A stretch of DNA of 64,000 bases from Streptomyces turgidiscabies Car8 (GTDB lineage Bacteria > Actinomycetota > Actinomycetes > Streptomycetales > Streptomycetaceae): positions 186,001 to 250,000 of the forward strand of contig NZ_AEJB01000361.1 of assembly GCF_000331005.1 (NCBI RefSeq), written 5' to 3'. Positions 1 through 8,415 of this stretch are shown here, one piece after another. Below the pieces are notes generated by a model. The model saw nothing but the letters and a program-made list of their open reading frames with translations. It made no database searches and was not told the origin of the DNA. Position 1 is the stretch's first letter, and each line of letters starts with the position of its first letter. A program made the translations under genes and the position numbers.

Positions 1-616
1 CGGCACCTTCACTGGGGTGGTTCGCCAGGAGCTGGAAGAACAGCCCGTAGAGGTGCGTTCCGGTCACCTGGCCCCAGTGGTCCGGCGTGCTCCAGTTCAA
101 GTCGGTCGTACGCAGAGCACGTCGGGCCTCGGACCTGAGCGCCCACAGGGCCGCGTCGAGGGTGTCGGGGCGTAGGAAGACCTTCGCCCTCACGCGCGGC
201 CCGAGGCGGGCCAGGTCGGCAGCGAGCTGGAGGACTCCGGAGGCGAGGCGGTCCGTAATGCGCTGATCGGGGTGGAGACGGTCCAAGCTGTCGAAGACAA
301 CCAGATGAGTGTGGCCCTGCGAGTTCAGGTCGGCCACGGCCTGGCGCAGGGCGTCGGGGTTACGCAGCAACCACTGCGCGCGGTCGCGCCAGCTGGGCAG
401 GTGTGTGAGGTCGCAGACGCCCAGGGCGGTCAGGGCGACAGCGGTCCACACCGTCACGGGGCGGATTCCTTCGCCGATCAGTGCCTCCAGCTCCGGCGCG
501 GCCGGATAGCCGTCGCTGTCTCCTGCGGCCCCTGGGGCGGAGATCACCCGGGTATCCTCCAGGCGCGGCATCTTCAGGTCATAGGCGGCTGCCGCACGGA
601 GGTCAGGGTCGGTCAT
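1..616 (-). CDS. STAND/NTPase-like protein, 3' end outside window
   Basis: About 205 codons are visible from an ATG at 616, and the gene continues past position 1. A Walker-B-like segment HLVVFDSLDRL lies at residues 104-114, followed by a KVFLRPDTLD segment. This layout resembles a Streptomyces family of P-loop ATPases that I recall from general knowledge. No Walker A motif is visible in the first 100 residues, so the protein may be N-terminally truncated or inactive. The start overlaps the stop of the upstream HNH gene (TGATG), which suggests translational coupling. The family call is an inference; the reading frame itself is convincing from its codon use. Confidence 0.6.
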   Translation of the reverse strand, partial: MTDPDLRAAAAYDLKMPRLEDTRVISAPGAAGDSDGYPAAPELEALIGEGIRPVTVWTAVALTALGVCDLTHLPSWRDRAQWLLRNPDALRQAVADLNSQGHTHLVVFDSLDRLHPDQRITDRLASGVLQLAADLARLGPRVRAKVFLRPDTLDAALWALRSEARRALRTTDLNWSTPDHWGQVTGTHLYGLFFQLLANHPSEGA

Positions 617-1172
617 CAGGAATCCTTCGGAGTGCAGTAGGGGGCGCCGGGGCAGGGGCCGAAGCCGTTGTGCTGCGAGCACTGGAGCTGTGACGGATTC
701 GGGCCGCCGTCCTCGGCGGGGTCGATCAGTTCCGAGGCCCTGCGCATTCCGACCTCGTACTCCTCGCGCTCGTAACGGCCGAACGAGTCGCGACGGCTCC
801 AGGAGTCGTCCGCGTATCTCTTGCGCCGGCGCGCGAGACGCCAGCGGTAGAGGGGCTCGGCACACGGTTGGACTTCCGCCGGTTGTGCCGGCGGCAGAGC
901 ATCTGGCCGTTCCACAGTTCAGTCGCCCCGCCGCGGCTCCAGGGGTGTATGTGATCGGCCTCAGTTCCCGGTGCCGGGCACCGGAACCAGAGGGGCGGCT
1001 TGTGCTCGCACCGGCCGTTGGCCTGGCGGATGAGCTGCTGCTTCTGGGGCCAGCTGAAGAGCCGGGTGGGATCACGCCAACGCCGCTTACGGCCAACGCC
1101 GATGGCGAGACACAGGACACCGAGCGCAGCGACGGCCAGGCAGGCGAGCAGCACAGTCGGATCTGGCTGCAT
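616..1172 (-). pseudogene. HNH endonuclease with N-terminal membrane helix, frameshifted
   Basis: Starts with ATG at 1172. A hydrophobic N-terminal helix is followed by an HNH core: a Cys, then ADHIHPWSRGG, then LCRRHNRRKSN. After RRKSNRVPSP the reading frame becomes nonsense, while another frame continues sensibly as LYRWRLARRRKRY and ends with a Cys/His-containing tail (CSQHNGFGPCPGAPYC) at 616. One extra C in the GGGG run at 852-855 (plus strand) would restore a single reading frame. It is either a real frameshift or a sequencing error. HNH proteins cut or nick DNA and are common in phages and plasmids. The target is unknown. Its restored 3' end overlaps the next gene by one base. Confidence 0.65.
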
Positions 1173-1177
1173 AGCGC

Positions 1178-1348
1178 TCAGTGCAGGTCGTTGCCGAAGG
1201 AGATCAGCTCACGCCTGGTCACCCGGAACAGATCCTCGGAGTCGATGGCCGTGACGAGACTGACCTTGCCGAGGTAAAGGTTGGCCCTTCGGGGCTCACG
1301 ATGCTCTGCGCCGGGGCGGGGCTCGGAGACGATGCGGTACTCGGGCAT
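1178..1348 (-). CDS. small hypothetical protein, 56 aa
   Basis: ATG at 1348, stop TGA at 1178-1180, 5 nt before the HNH start. The sequence begins MPEYRIVSEP and includes NLYLGKVSLVTAIDSEDLF. The composition looks like a real protein, with high GC at third codon positions. No family is recognised. Position suggests co-transcription with the HNH and NTPase-like genes. Confidence 0.55.
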   Translation of the reverse strand: MPEYRIVSEPRPGAEHREPRRANLYLGKVSLVTAIDSEDLFRVTRRELISFGNDLH

Positions 1349-1444
1349 GGTCGAAGGCTGCTTTCTGTACAGGAACGCGTGAGCCGGACAGCGAACCGCC
1401 GAGGAGACTGGAGTGGCGCCTCGGCGGTTCAGATGGGGGCGTCC

Positions 1445-2527
1445 TCAGAAGTCGATGGAGTACTTCGGGGGACGGCGCAGGATCACCGCGGCGGCACGCA
1501 GGTCCTTCTCGTCGTCGGGCGACCTGTCGTCCTCGTCACGGAGGTCGGTGAGCGTGAAGGCACCATCCGGGAGCTGGTAGCCGTCCTCGGACGGGACGGC
1601 GTCGCGCATGCGGAACTGCAGCCCGATGCCGGTGTCCCAGTCGTTGATGGTCTGCAGGCTGTCGCTGTTGAACAGATCGACACGACCGTCGAAGACGTCG
1701 GTGTCGCCGTTCTTCCAGGTGATGTGGGCCTCGATCCGCGAGCCGGTGTGCTCGCTGCGCTTGATATTCAGGTCACCGATCACCTCGGCGAACGACTCTC
1801 CCAGACGCAGCTCGAAGGCGATCGCCCGCAGGTGGTCGAAGTTGATGTCGTACTTCCGGGAGAAGTCGACGATCTCGGCCACTTGCTTCTCGGCTACTCC
1901 GGGCACCTGGTCGCGCAGGTAGGTGGCCACCGTCTCGGGCTCGGGGTAGGCGAAGCGCATGTGGTAGTGGAAGCGGCCGGGGCGGTTGAGCATGTAGTCG
2001 TTGACGCGGTGCAGCTCGTTGACCGACAGGACGTAGAGGCGCTTCGTCGTGCTCAGCCCGTCGAACAGACTCAGGAACTGGTTCTGCGACTCGTCGTCCT
2101 CGTTGGAGAAGATCTTCTCGAACTCGTCGAAGACGACGACGACTTCGCCCAGCTCGTCGAGGAAGGCTGCCAGCCCCGGTGTGTCGTGGTGTACGAGCAC
2201 GGTGGGCAGGTGGTGCTCCTCGCGCATCCGCTCGGCGAGCAGGCGGAGCATGAGGCTCTTACCCATGCCCTTGTCGCCGGAGAGGATGACGCCGAGCGAG
2301 CGGTCCATGGCGGAGTAGCCGGTGACGATCCTCCGTACACGGGAGGCGTGGCTGCCATAGACGGTCTCTCCGGCGCATGCCAGCGGCTCCGTCTGGCGCA
2401 GGCTGTAGCCGGTCGTCTGAGAGAAGGCGATCGTGTAGGTGGCCACGGGCAGGTCAGCGAAGGTCTGCACGGAGTCCCCGTAGAGGCGGAACTCCCCGCC
2501 GGAGGCGACGATCGTGGATGCGGGCAT
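1445..2527 (-). CDS. AAA+ ATPase, 360 aa
   Basis: Walker A is GDKGMGKS at residues 84-91 and Walker B is VVVFDEFEK at about 129-137. An arginine-rich sensor region (NRPGRFHYHMRF) follows, typical of classic AAA ATPases of the FtsH/CDC48 type that remodel proteins. The N-terminal 80 residues and the C-terminal 130 residues match nothing I recognise. A GAGAAG ribosome binding site lies 5 nt before the ATG at 2527. The gene sits just downstream of a decayed VWA gene, so the ATPase may once have worked with a VWA partner, but that is inference. The substrate is unknown. Confidence 0.8.
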   Translation of the reverse strand: MPASTIVASGGEFRLYGDSVQTFADLPVATYTIAFSQTTGYSLRQTEPLACAGETVYGSHASRVRRIVTGYSAMDRSLGVILSGDKGMGKSLMLRLLAERMREEHHLPTVLVHHDTPGLAAFLDELGEVVVVFDEFEKIFSNEDDESQNQFLSLFDGLSTTKRLYVLSVNELHRVNDYMLNRPGRFHYHMRFAYPEPETVATYLRDQVPGVAEKQVAEIVDFSRKYDINFDHLRAIAFELRLGESFAEVIGDLNIKRSEHTGSRIEAHITWKNGDTDVFDGRVDLFNSDSLQTINDWDTGIGLQFRMRDAVPSEDGYQLPDGAFTLTDLRDEDDRSPDDEKDLRAAAVILRRPPKYSIDF

Positions 2528-2567
2528 GAAGACTTCTCGCTTTCGCGGGAGTTGAGTGGATGGAGAT

Positions 2568-2918
2568 GGCGGCGGACCAGCGGATCGGAAGCCCCCTGTT
2601 GTCCGAGGGCAATAGGGAGGTGCCCCAGGGAGTTGTGCAGCTCCGCGATGCGACCCTGGTGAGCGCCGAGTGCGACGACGACGAAACTCTGGGAGCGGCG
2701 GAACAAGCCGCCTCGCGTGAGGGTGTGTATTCCGCCGGAGAAGAAGCCGCGCCGACCGGGACCTTGCCGTCGTCGTCGAGGTGTGCCGACAGGCTGAGGA
2801 TCTGGTCGCTCAGCCGCTGGACGGTGCCGTCGGTGAAGTAGTTCTTCATGAAGTAGGAGCGGTCGATCACGAGGTAGACGGCGGCGCGGTCGCCGAGGCC
2901 GCCGCTTTTGCGGAGGCC
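2568..2918 (-). pseudogene. TerF/TerY-type VWA protein remnant
   Basis: One frame gives GGLGDRAAVYLVIDRSYFM and continues with KNYFTDGTVQRLSDQILSLS and LDDDGKVPV. This closely follows the VWA domain of tellurium-resistance TerF-like proteins, where the MIDAS is normally DRSGSM. Here it reads DRSYFM, so the metal site is damaged. After KVPV the homologous frame shifts (GFFSGGIHTLT, then LHNSLGHLP). No single open frame covers the domain and the 5' and 3' parts are missing. I read it as a decayed gene. Family assignment rests on motif memory. Confidence 0.55.
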
Positions 2919-2998
2919 GCTGCGCGCCGCTCGTGGGACATGGCGGCGCGGGTCTTCTTGCGCTGGGCCCGTTGCGGGCGTGCGGGGCGGTGCTTGGC

Positions 2999-3412
2999 TC
3001 AGTGGGTCAAAAGCTCGTCGAGGAAGCTGTCGATATCGACGGTTTCAGACTCCCGGCCTGCGGGGACGACCTCGAAGGTCTTGGCGAGCCATGCCTTCAC
3101 GGAAGCTGCCGGCCCTTCAAGGCAGGCGTATCCGCCGGGGGATTCCAGTTCGATGCTGAAGCAGCGGTTTCGGTGAGGACCGATCGGAGTGATCTTCACG
3201 TCCCCGATGCCAGCGGGTGTGATGAGGCCCTGGTCGAGCAGTTCCCGGGCGAACGTCCACCGGACCACCTCGTCAGGCGTGACGTCAAAGGAGAACTGCA
3301 CCGCGTACGGGTCGGAGTCCGTGTAGTACAGCCGCACGGGGACGAAGACACGCGCGTCCGGGCCGGCCACGAGCGTCATGCGGATCTTCAGTTCCAGGCC
3401 GGGAAAGTCCAT
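2999..3412 (-). CDS. SsgA-like sporulation/cell division regulator (SALP)
   Basis: The 137-residue protein has the size and pattern of the SsgA-like family: VPVRLYYTDSDPYAVQFSF, then VRWTFARELLDQGL, then GIGDVKITP and a closing ESPGGYACLEGPAASVKAWL segment. SALPs occur only in morphologically complex actinomycetes and help place and activate the division machinery during sporulation and peptidoglycan remodelling. This is one of the strongest host markers in the window. A plasmid-borne copy could influence plasmid spread or host septation, which is inference. Start ATG at 3412. Confidence 0.85.
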   Translation of the reverse strand: MDFPGLELKIRMTLVAGPDARVFVPVRLYYTDSDPYAVQFSFDVTPDEVVRWTFARELLDQGLITPAGIGDVKITPIGPHRNRCFSIELESPGGYACLEGPAASVKAWLAKTFEVVPAGRESETVDIDSFLDELLTH

Positions 3413-3498
3413 GGGTGGATTCCTGTTCTTCGGCGGGAAAGCGTGGTGGAGGCGGGAGGCAAGGCCCGGCGCTGCTCAAACACCGCCGTTCCGCCTAG

Positions 3499-3681
3499 CT
3501 AGGTCGCTGTGCGGGAGGGGGACATGGCGGGTGCGGCTTGCTGCGCCTGGCGTTCTGCCAGGGCGTTGATGGCGAAGAGGACCTCGCCCTGGATGGCCCA
3601 TTGGACGAGGTAGGTTTGTGCAATGCGGAAGACCGCAGGGGCGGGTGTCTCGCTCGTCGAGAACACCCGCCCCTGCGGCAT
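3499..3681 (-). CDS. possible small protein, 60 aa
   Basis: The segment TYLVQWAIQGEVLFAINALA has a protein-like amphipathic pattern and the frame closes at 3499. The only ATG (3681) lies inside the hairpin at 3633-3678, which weakens the case for that start. Possible alternatives are a non-ATG start after the hairpin, or no gene at all. No family recognised. Confidence 0.3.
   Translation of the reverse strand: MPQGRVFSTSETPAPAVFRIAQTYLVQWAIQGEVLFAINALAERQAQQAAPAMSPSRTAT
3633..3678 (-). terminator. terminator hairpin after the UvrD-like helicase
   Basis: Perfect 16-bp stem (3633-3648 with 3663-3678) around a 14-nt loop, starting 21 nt past the helicase stop at 3699. The symmetry would let it act in either direction. 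Confidence 0.8.
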
Positions 3682-3698
3682 GGGGTGGCGGCGGTTGG

Positions 3699-6497
3699 TC
3701 AGACGGCCGCAGTGACCGCAGAGCGATCTTCGGTGTTGCCGGGAGCAGCGCTGTCGTTGTCGTCCAAGAGGTCCGGATCGATGCCGAGGGCGCGAGCGGC
3801 GTTCCTCTTGTCGCGCTCGGTCAGAGCCGTCACGATCTGCTCGTAACTGCTCTGGATCGGCGGGTTCTTCACGGTGCCGTAGCCGAGTACGTACTGGCTC
3901 TTCATGGCACGGGTAAAGGCGACGTAGAACATCCGCTTGACGTCCTGGGTCATCTTCGTGTCCTCCCTGTAGAGGACGACAACGTTGTCGAATTCGAGAC
4001 CCTTGGCACCGTGGATCGTCGAAACGACCAGGTCGGCCTTGGACTCGAGGTTCTTCCGCTTGCGCTCCTGGTTCTTCTGCTTGTTGATGTTCAGCTTCTG
4101 CTGGTTCCGCCGAATCTCGAAGGAGAGCAGGTTGTCGCGCAGCCGATCGAAGAACGCCACGTGCGTGAGCGTGCCCTGGTGGCAGAGCGTGACCCAGCCG
4201 TTGATGGTCGCGCTGTTCTCGATCCACCACTCGGAGATCGTGCGCAGGATCGCCTTCTCAACGTTGGCGTTGGCAGCGTTCTTTGTCAGCTTGCCCATGT
4301 TGTCCTTGATCCCCTGGGAGACCACGAACGCGGCGTTGGCCGGCGGTGCCTGCAGGACGTCGTTCCAGAAGAACTTGATGTACTTCGAGAAGATGTCCGT
4401 GGCGTAGACCCGATCGCTGACCAGAGAGGCGACGTGGCGGTCCGGGTAGCGCTTTTCGAGCACATCCTGGATCAAGGACACCTCGCGGCGCGAGTAGGCC
4501 AGGAAAGCCACCTGCTCGCCCCGGTCCAGGCACTTGTCCACGTAGTCGGGGATGACCGTGTTACGCACGATCGCCTGCAGGTCCTGGGTGACGAACCCGG
4601 TGAGTCTGGCCACCTCGCGGTACTCCAGGGTGACCTTCTCCTGGAACGAGTCGGCCGTAGGCATGGCGAGCGAGTTCGCCTGCAGCTGGATGTTGGCGAA
4701 CTGGTTGGTCTCCAGGCCGCCGAGCACGACGTTCGCGAAGTCCAGGATCTCCTGGTTGCTCCGGTAGTTCGTCGTGAGCTTGAAAGTCGCGAAGACCCCC
4801 GAGCCCTCCAGCGTGTTGAGCGCGCGCGGGTTCGCTGAGCGGAACTCGTACAGCGTCTGCGAGGCATCGCCGACGATGAACAGGGACTGAGCGTGCTTGG
4901 TGATGTACTTCAGCACGTAGATGAACTCAAACACGCTGTTGTCCTGCACCTCGTCGATGATGAGGTACTTCGACTGCACGTGGGCCGGCTCGGCCATGTC
5001 GTCGATCTTCTGGTAGCAGATGATGATCTGCAGCTCCAGCGACGTCTGCTCGATGCGGTCGAGCAGGGCGATCACCTCGTCGAAGTGGCTCTCGACGAAG
5101 GTGTTCAGGGCCGTGAAGGCACCGGTCCTGTTCTGGTCGACCTCCAGCAGGCGGTGGCGGAACGTCGCCGCGAACTGGCTGTTCGGGTAGAAGATGTCGA
5201 TCGAGTTGATGATGGTGTCGATGGCCGAGACCTTGTGCCTCGGGTGGTTCATCGAGTAGATGTCGATGATCATCTTGGCGATCGTCATCGAGCCGACGTC
5301 CGGGTTCTTCTCCGTGATGTTGTCGGCTGCGGCGTTGGTGAACGAGAGCACCGTGATGTCCGAGGCGGGGACGCCGCAGGCTTCGAGGTACTTAATCCGT
5401 TCGAGGATCACGGTCGACTTGCCGGTGCCGGCTCCCGCCTGCGTCATCACCAGCGGCTCGTGCGTGGTGAGCGCGTCGAGCTGCTGCTTGGACAGGTGGG
5501 GCGGCAGATTCGGAGGCGTGGCCGGCTGCGCAGGCACGATCAGCTGAGGCTTCATCTGCTCCAGGTGGTCGAGCGTGCGGTTCATCAGCAGGCTGAGGTT
5601 CTGCTTCGACAGCTTCGTGGCGATCCGGTCGGAGAAGGTCGCATCCAGCTGCTTGTGGATCTGGCGGTAGGCCTCCAGCGGGACGTTGTAGTTCTCCAGG
5701 TAGCGCAGCTGGACGGCGAGCATATTCAGCTGCTGCTCCGTCGGGCCCGCGGGCATGTCCTGGATGTAGCGGCAGACCTCGTCGGCAATCACCTCGGAGT
5801 CCCAGATCTGGGCCAGGCGCGTGATGCGCTCGTAGATCGAGTACTGGCGCATCCACTCGTCAAACTCATCGCCGAGGTTGGAGGCCGTCAGGCCGGCGGA
5901 TGTGAGCACGTCCTGGACGTAGTCACGGGCGTTCTCCAGCGGGCTGGTGTCCCACTGCAGGAAGACGGCGGCGTCGTGGTTGCCGTAGCCGGCCGAGCGC
6001 GAGACAGCGGTCGCGTACTCCGGGTCGGGCAGCCCATTCTTGAAGAAGTACAGCTCCATCCGGTACTGGATGACGAGGTCGCGCGTGGACTTGCCGCCGG
6101 ACTTGTCCTCGTAGAACACGAGCGCCTGCGGGGTCATGTCGAAGGCGACGTCCCAGTCGTCGAATCGGCTGGACGCGGTGTCGACAGCGAAGCGGTCGTC
6201 GGCGTGCGGGCTCGGCAAGGTGAAGGACCCGCCGGCGTTCAGAGCGCGGCGCGTGATCGGCGCGAGCGGGATCGACGTCGTGGTGATGTCATGCTGCGTC
6301 GAGCTCTGCTTGACCTCGATATCAGTGGCCATGGCGTAGGCGGTGTTGGTGGCAGTGTTGATCGGCAGCAAGGACTCGTTGAGCAGGCCGATCTTCTTGC
6401 CGTTGCCGGTGAGCTTCGAGGAGAAGAACTTCGGGTCGACGGCCTTCTGAGCAACGGCATTGGCCGAGAGGTCGAGGTCATCAAGCAGGACAGGCAT
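3699..6497 (-). CDS. UvrD/Rep-type SF1 helicase with long N-terminal extension, 932 aa
   Basis: ATP-dependent 3'-5' DNA helicase by family. From about residue 335: LSKQQLDALTTHEP (Q motif), AGAGTGKS (Walker A, about 354-361), YLIIDEVQD (motif II), FIVGDASQTLYEFR (III), LTTNYRSN (IV), VSTIHGAKGLEFDNVV (V) and FYVAFTRAM (VI). All catalytic motifs are intact. The first 330 residues match no domain I recognise and may supply partner or substrate binding. An upstream ATG at 6545 is possible, but AAAGG lies 8 nt before the ATG at 6497, so I prefer the latter. Its own hairpin follows the stop. The role is probably replication or repair of the element. Confidence 0.9.
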   Translation of the reverse strand: MPVLLDDLDLSANAVAQKAVDPKFFSSKLTGNGKKIGLLNESLLPINTATNTAYAMATDIEVKQSSTQHDITTTSIPLAPITRRALNAGGSFTLPSPHADDRFAVDTASSRFDDWDVAFDMTPQALVFYEDKSGGKSTRDLVIQYRMELYFFKNGLPDPEYATAVSRSAGYGNHDAAVFLQWDTSPLENARDYVQDVLTSAGLTASNLGDEFDEWMRQYSIYERITRLAQIWDSEVIADEVCRYIQDMPAGPTEQQLNMLAVQLRYLENYNVPLEAYRQIHKQLDATFSDRIATKLSKQNLSLLMNRTLDHLEQMKPQLIVPAQPATPPNLPPHLSKQQLDALTTHEPLVMTQAGAGTGKSTVILERIKYLEACGVPASDITVLSFTNAAADNITEKNPDVGSMTIAKMIIDIYSMNHPRHKVSAIDTIINSIDIFYPNSQFAATFRHRLLEVDQNRTGAFTALNTFVESHFDEVIALLDRIEQTSLELQIIICYQKIDDMAEPAHVQSKYLIIDEVQDNSVFEFIYVLKYITKHAQSLFIVGDASQTLYEFRSANPRALNTLEGSGVFATFKLTTNYRSNQEILDFANVVLGGLETNQFANIQLQANSLAMPTADSFQEKVTLEYREVARLTGFVTQDLQAIVRNTVIPDYVDKCLDRGEQVAFLAYSRREVSLIQDVLEKRYPDRHVASLVSDRVYATDIFSKYIKFFWNDVLQAPPANAAFVVSQGIKDNMGKLTKNAANANVEKAILRTISEWWIENSATINGWVTLCHQGTLTHVAFFDRLRDNLLSFEIRRNQQKLNINKQKNQERKRKNLESKADLVVSTIHGAKGLEFDNVVVLYREDTKMTQDVKRMFYVAFTRAMKSQYVLGYGTVKNPPIQSSYEQIVTALTERDKRNAARALGIDPDLLDDNDSAAPGNTEDRSAVTAAV

Positions 6498-6650
6498 GTC
6501 GCTGCCTTTCTTGAGTGGATTGAGAGGCGGATTGATAGAAGGCATGAATCACGCCGCATAGCAATTCCGACAAGATATTAACAGCAAGTCGAATGCTCGA
6601 AGGTGAGCGAAGAGCACAGCGACAGGGCTGGACCATGGGGGCGCAGGTAC

Positions 6651-6696
6651 GAACACGGGCGGGGCTCTCGTCAGCCGACGAGCCCCGCCCGTGTTC
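6651..6696. terminator. 17-bp bidirectional terminator hairpin
   Basis: Perfect stem 6651-6667 with 6680-6696 and a 12-nt loop. It lies between the small gene ending at 6814 and the helicase start at 6497 and would isolate the helicase transcript. Confidence 0.7.
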
Positions 6697-6711
6697 CTCT
6701 CAACCCACCCG

Positions 6712-6791
6712 TCAGGGGCCGTTAGGCCCCTGAGTCCGGGGTAGGTGGCGAAGCCACGCCCCGGACACCGCGCGCTACCCAGGCGCGCGGT
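6712..6791. repeat. three consecutive palindromes
   Basis: Three adjacent inverted repeats: 6712-6720 with 6725-6733 (9 bp, loop GTTA), 6734-6741 with 6759-6766 (8 bp, with an inner GTGGC/GCCAC pairing) and 6767-6775 with 6783-6791 (9 bp). Together with the 6651-6696 stem they fill the intergenic space with four hairpins. They could be tandem terminators, RNA stabilisers or protein-binding palindromes. Confidence 0.7.
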
Positions 6792-6813
6792 CGTTCATCA
6801 GCGGCAACTCACC

Positions 6814-7068
6814 TCACGTCGAGGTCGACTCCGAGCGGCGCCGGTCGGTTCCATCGACGGCAGCATCGTCGGCATCGAGATCCCAGGGACAGGCCGTGAC
6901 GAGGGATCCTGCGGGATCGACCTCGATCAGGCCAAGCATGAGGCCCAGTTCGCGGAGTTCATCGGTGCTCCGGACATGGGCGGTGAGGTTCGTTCGGGCC
7001 GCGGCGGAGAGCTCCATGGCTCGCTTTCGGTGCTCTTGGAGCAGAGGTTTGGGGAGCATGGTGGACAT
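6814..7068 (-). CDS. hypothetical protein, 84 aa
   Basis: ATG at 7068 with a strong GAAAGGGGG ribosome binding site upstream. Helical and charged (LLQEHRKRAMELSAAARTNL, then LRELGLMLGLIEVDPAG), with an acidic middle part and a short polar tail. No family recognised. It directly follows the truncated hsdM-like fragment and precedes the hairpin cluster. Confidence 0.6.
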   Translation of the reverse strand: MSTMLPKPLLQEHRKRAMELSAAARTNLTAHVRSTDELRELGLMLGLIEVDPAGSLVTACPWDLDADDAAVDGTDRRRSESTST

Positions 7069-7109
7069 GGCTGTCCCCCTTTCTGAGCAATGAGGGCGTG
7101 GGGGCGAGG

Positions 7110-7241
7110 TACGTCGCTGGCGTGCTTCAGGAAGACGAACGGCAGCAGATAGTCCTGATATTGGTGCGGGCTCAGCGGGCCGCGCAGCACCTCGGCGGCG
7201 CCCAGCAGGTGCCTCTCGAGCTGAGAGAGCGACAGTGGCAT
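7110..7241 (-). pseudogene. hsdM N-terminal remnant (type I restriction-modification)
   Basis: From an ATG at 7241 the product begins MPLSLSQLERHLLGAAEVLR, then SPHQYQDYLLPFVFLKHASD. This matches the start of HsdM N6-adenine methyltransferases, where the first helices and the YKDYIL..LFLKR segment are conserved. After about 44 residues the similarity stops and the frame runs into unrelated sequence. There is no catalytic NPPF domain. It is a 5' stub of a lost methyltransferase gene, presumably non-functional. Confidence 0.6.
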
Positions 7242-7542
7242 GACGGACGTCCTTTGCACGGCCCATGGGCAGTGGAATCAGTGGTGCCCGGCCGGGAGGC
7301 GGGGCGCCGAAGTCGTCTGGTGGGGAAGGGCGGTCCGGCCAGGTGCGGGCTGGCCCGAGCCGTCGCTGGCCCGTGGCCGCCCGATCAGCGTGTCGATCAC
7401 ATTGGCGGTCACGGCCAACGCGGTACTCCCGAGAGGGTTGTGGCGGGTACCCGGCCCGTTGGGCCGGGGTTAGCGCACCACGTCACTACCGCGAGCGCGT
7501 CGCCGGTCGGACATCGCGTGCTCGACTCGCGTCCCTGACGGG
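7242..7542. other. intergenic region, one palindrome
   Basis: No convincing gene. It contains an 8-bp inverted repeat (7450-7457 with 7461-7468). Nothing else recognisable. Confidence 0.5.
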
Positions 7543-8187
7543 TCACGCAGTCGGCAGCTGGACGGCGACGGTTCCGCCGGACACGGCCCGGGCGATGAGT
7601 TCGACCAGCATCTGGCGAACCACCTGTGAGTCCGCTGTCTCGGGGTTTTGGTGCCCGGCGGCCGCGGCAAGCAGCACCGTCAGCGCCTCGGCCGCGGCGA
7701 AGGAGTCGTCCGTCGCGCCGGGTGATGACGGACGAGCGGTGATCGCGTACTCCAGGTGCCCCAGGAGACCGGAGAGTATGCGGCGGCGGATCTCGGCGAA
7801 CCGGCTGTCGTCCTCGGCCGCCCGCAGGTCGACCACCCGCAGGACCACCTCGTGCTCCCGCCAGAACGCGAAGAAGGCGTCCACCGTGCTCCCGGCCGCG
7901 TGACGCCCGCCGCCCCACCAACTGCCGATCTCCGCGTAGATCAGTCCGTCGCTTCCCTCCTGCGCCACGGGCCGGGCCAGCTCCAGGGCGGCCGCGTCGA
8001 CGTCTGCGAAGTACTGATAGAAGGTCGCGGGCGAGGTACGCGCGCGACGGGCGACATCGATCACTCTCGTCGCGTGATAGCCGTGCTCGGCCAGCAACTC
8101 CTTGAGACAGAGCAGCAGTTGGCTGCGAGTCTTCAGACCGCGTGCCCCGATCGGGCACCCTGCGGTGCTCCGGATCTCCTCGGTCAT
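7543..8187 (-). CDS. TetR-family transcriptional regulator, 214 aa
   Basis: An N-terminal helix-turn-helix fits the TetR pattern: TRSQLLLCLKELLAEHGYHA, then TRVIDVARRARTSPATFYQYF. The larger C-terminal ligand/dimer domain is divergent, as usual. The preferred start is the ATG at 8187, preceded by AGGAAG with 4 nt spacing, rather than an upstream ATG at 8214. TetR proteins generally repress neighbouring genes until a small ligand binds. The neighbours are a Clp-like ATPase and the hsdM stub, so the target is unclear. A 19-bp terminator separates it from the Clp-like gene. Confidence 0.85.
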   Translation of the reverse strand: MTEEIRSTAGCPIGARGLKTRSQLLLCLKELLAEHGYHATRVIDVARRARTSPATFYQYFADVDAAALELARPVAQEGSDGLIYAEIGSWWGGGRHAAGSTVDAFFAFWREHEVVLRVVDLRAAEDDSRFAEIRRRILSGLLGHLEYAITARPSSPGATDDSFAAAEALTVLLAAAAGHQNPETADSQVVRQMLVELIARAVSGGTVAVQLPTA

Positions 8188-8354
8188 GTCACTTCCTGTT
8201 CGGTGGGGTGGCACCGGCCCGGCGCCTCGGAGCCGGGCCGGCGGCGGCCGCTGTCTGGTCCAGGCCCGGCCGCCCGACGCGGGAGCGTGTTCGCCCCCGC
8301 GATGCTGGTCAGGGCCGGGCCAGCGCCGCTGTGATGTCGTCGACGGACTTGACG

Positions 8355-8397
8355 CCGAGCGCTCCTGTTCCGGAACATCCGGAACAGGAGCGCTCGG
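8355..8397 (-). terminator. terminator hairpin after the Clp-like ATPase
   Basis: Perfect 19-bp stem (8355-8373 with 8379-8397) and a 5-nt loop, starting 19 nt beyond the stop at 8416. Confidence 0.85.
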
Positions 8398-8415
8398 TGC
8401 GATGTGGACGGCTGC

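Noticed and set aside
1181..2662. Long plus-strand open frames opposite the large genes (also at 3618, 4893, 8872, 11193, 12282, 14709, 23374, 34233, 38618, 40508, 45562, 48040, 52083 and 56842)
   Set aside because: They are antisense to well-supported genes, with Val/Leu/Arg/Gly-heavy composition caused by GC-rich codon use. No domain is visible.
7110..7241. Functional type I restriction-modification gene
   Set aside because: Only the first 44 residues of an HsdM-like protein remain. No methyltransferase core, specificity subunit or HsdR is nearby.
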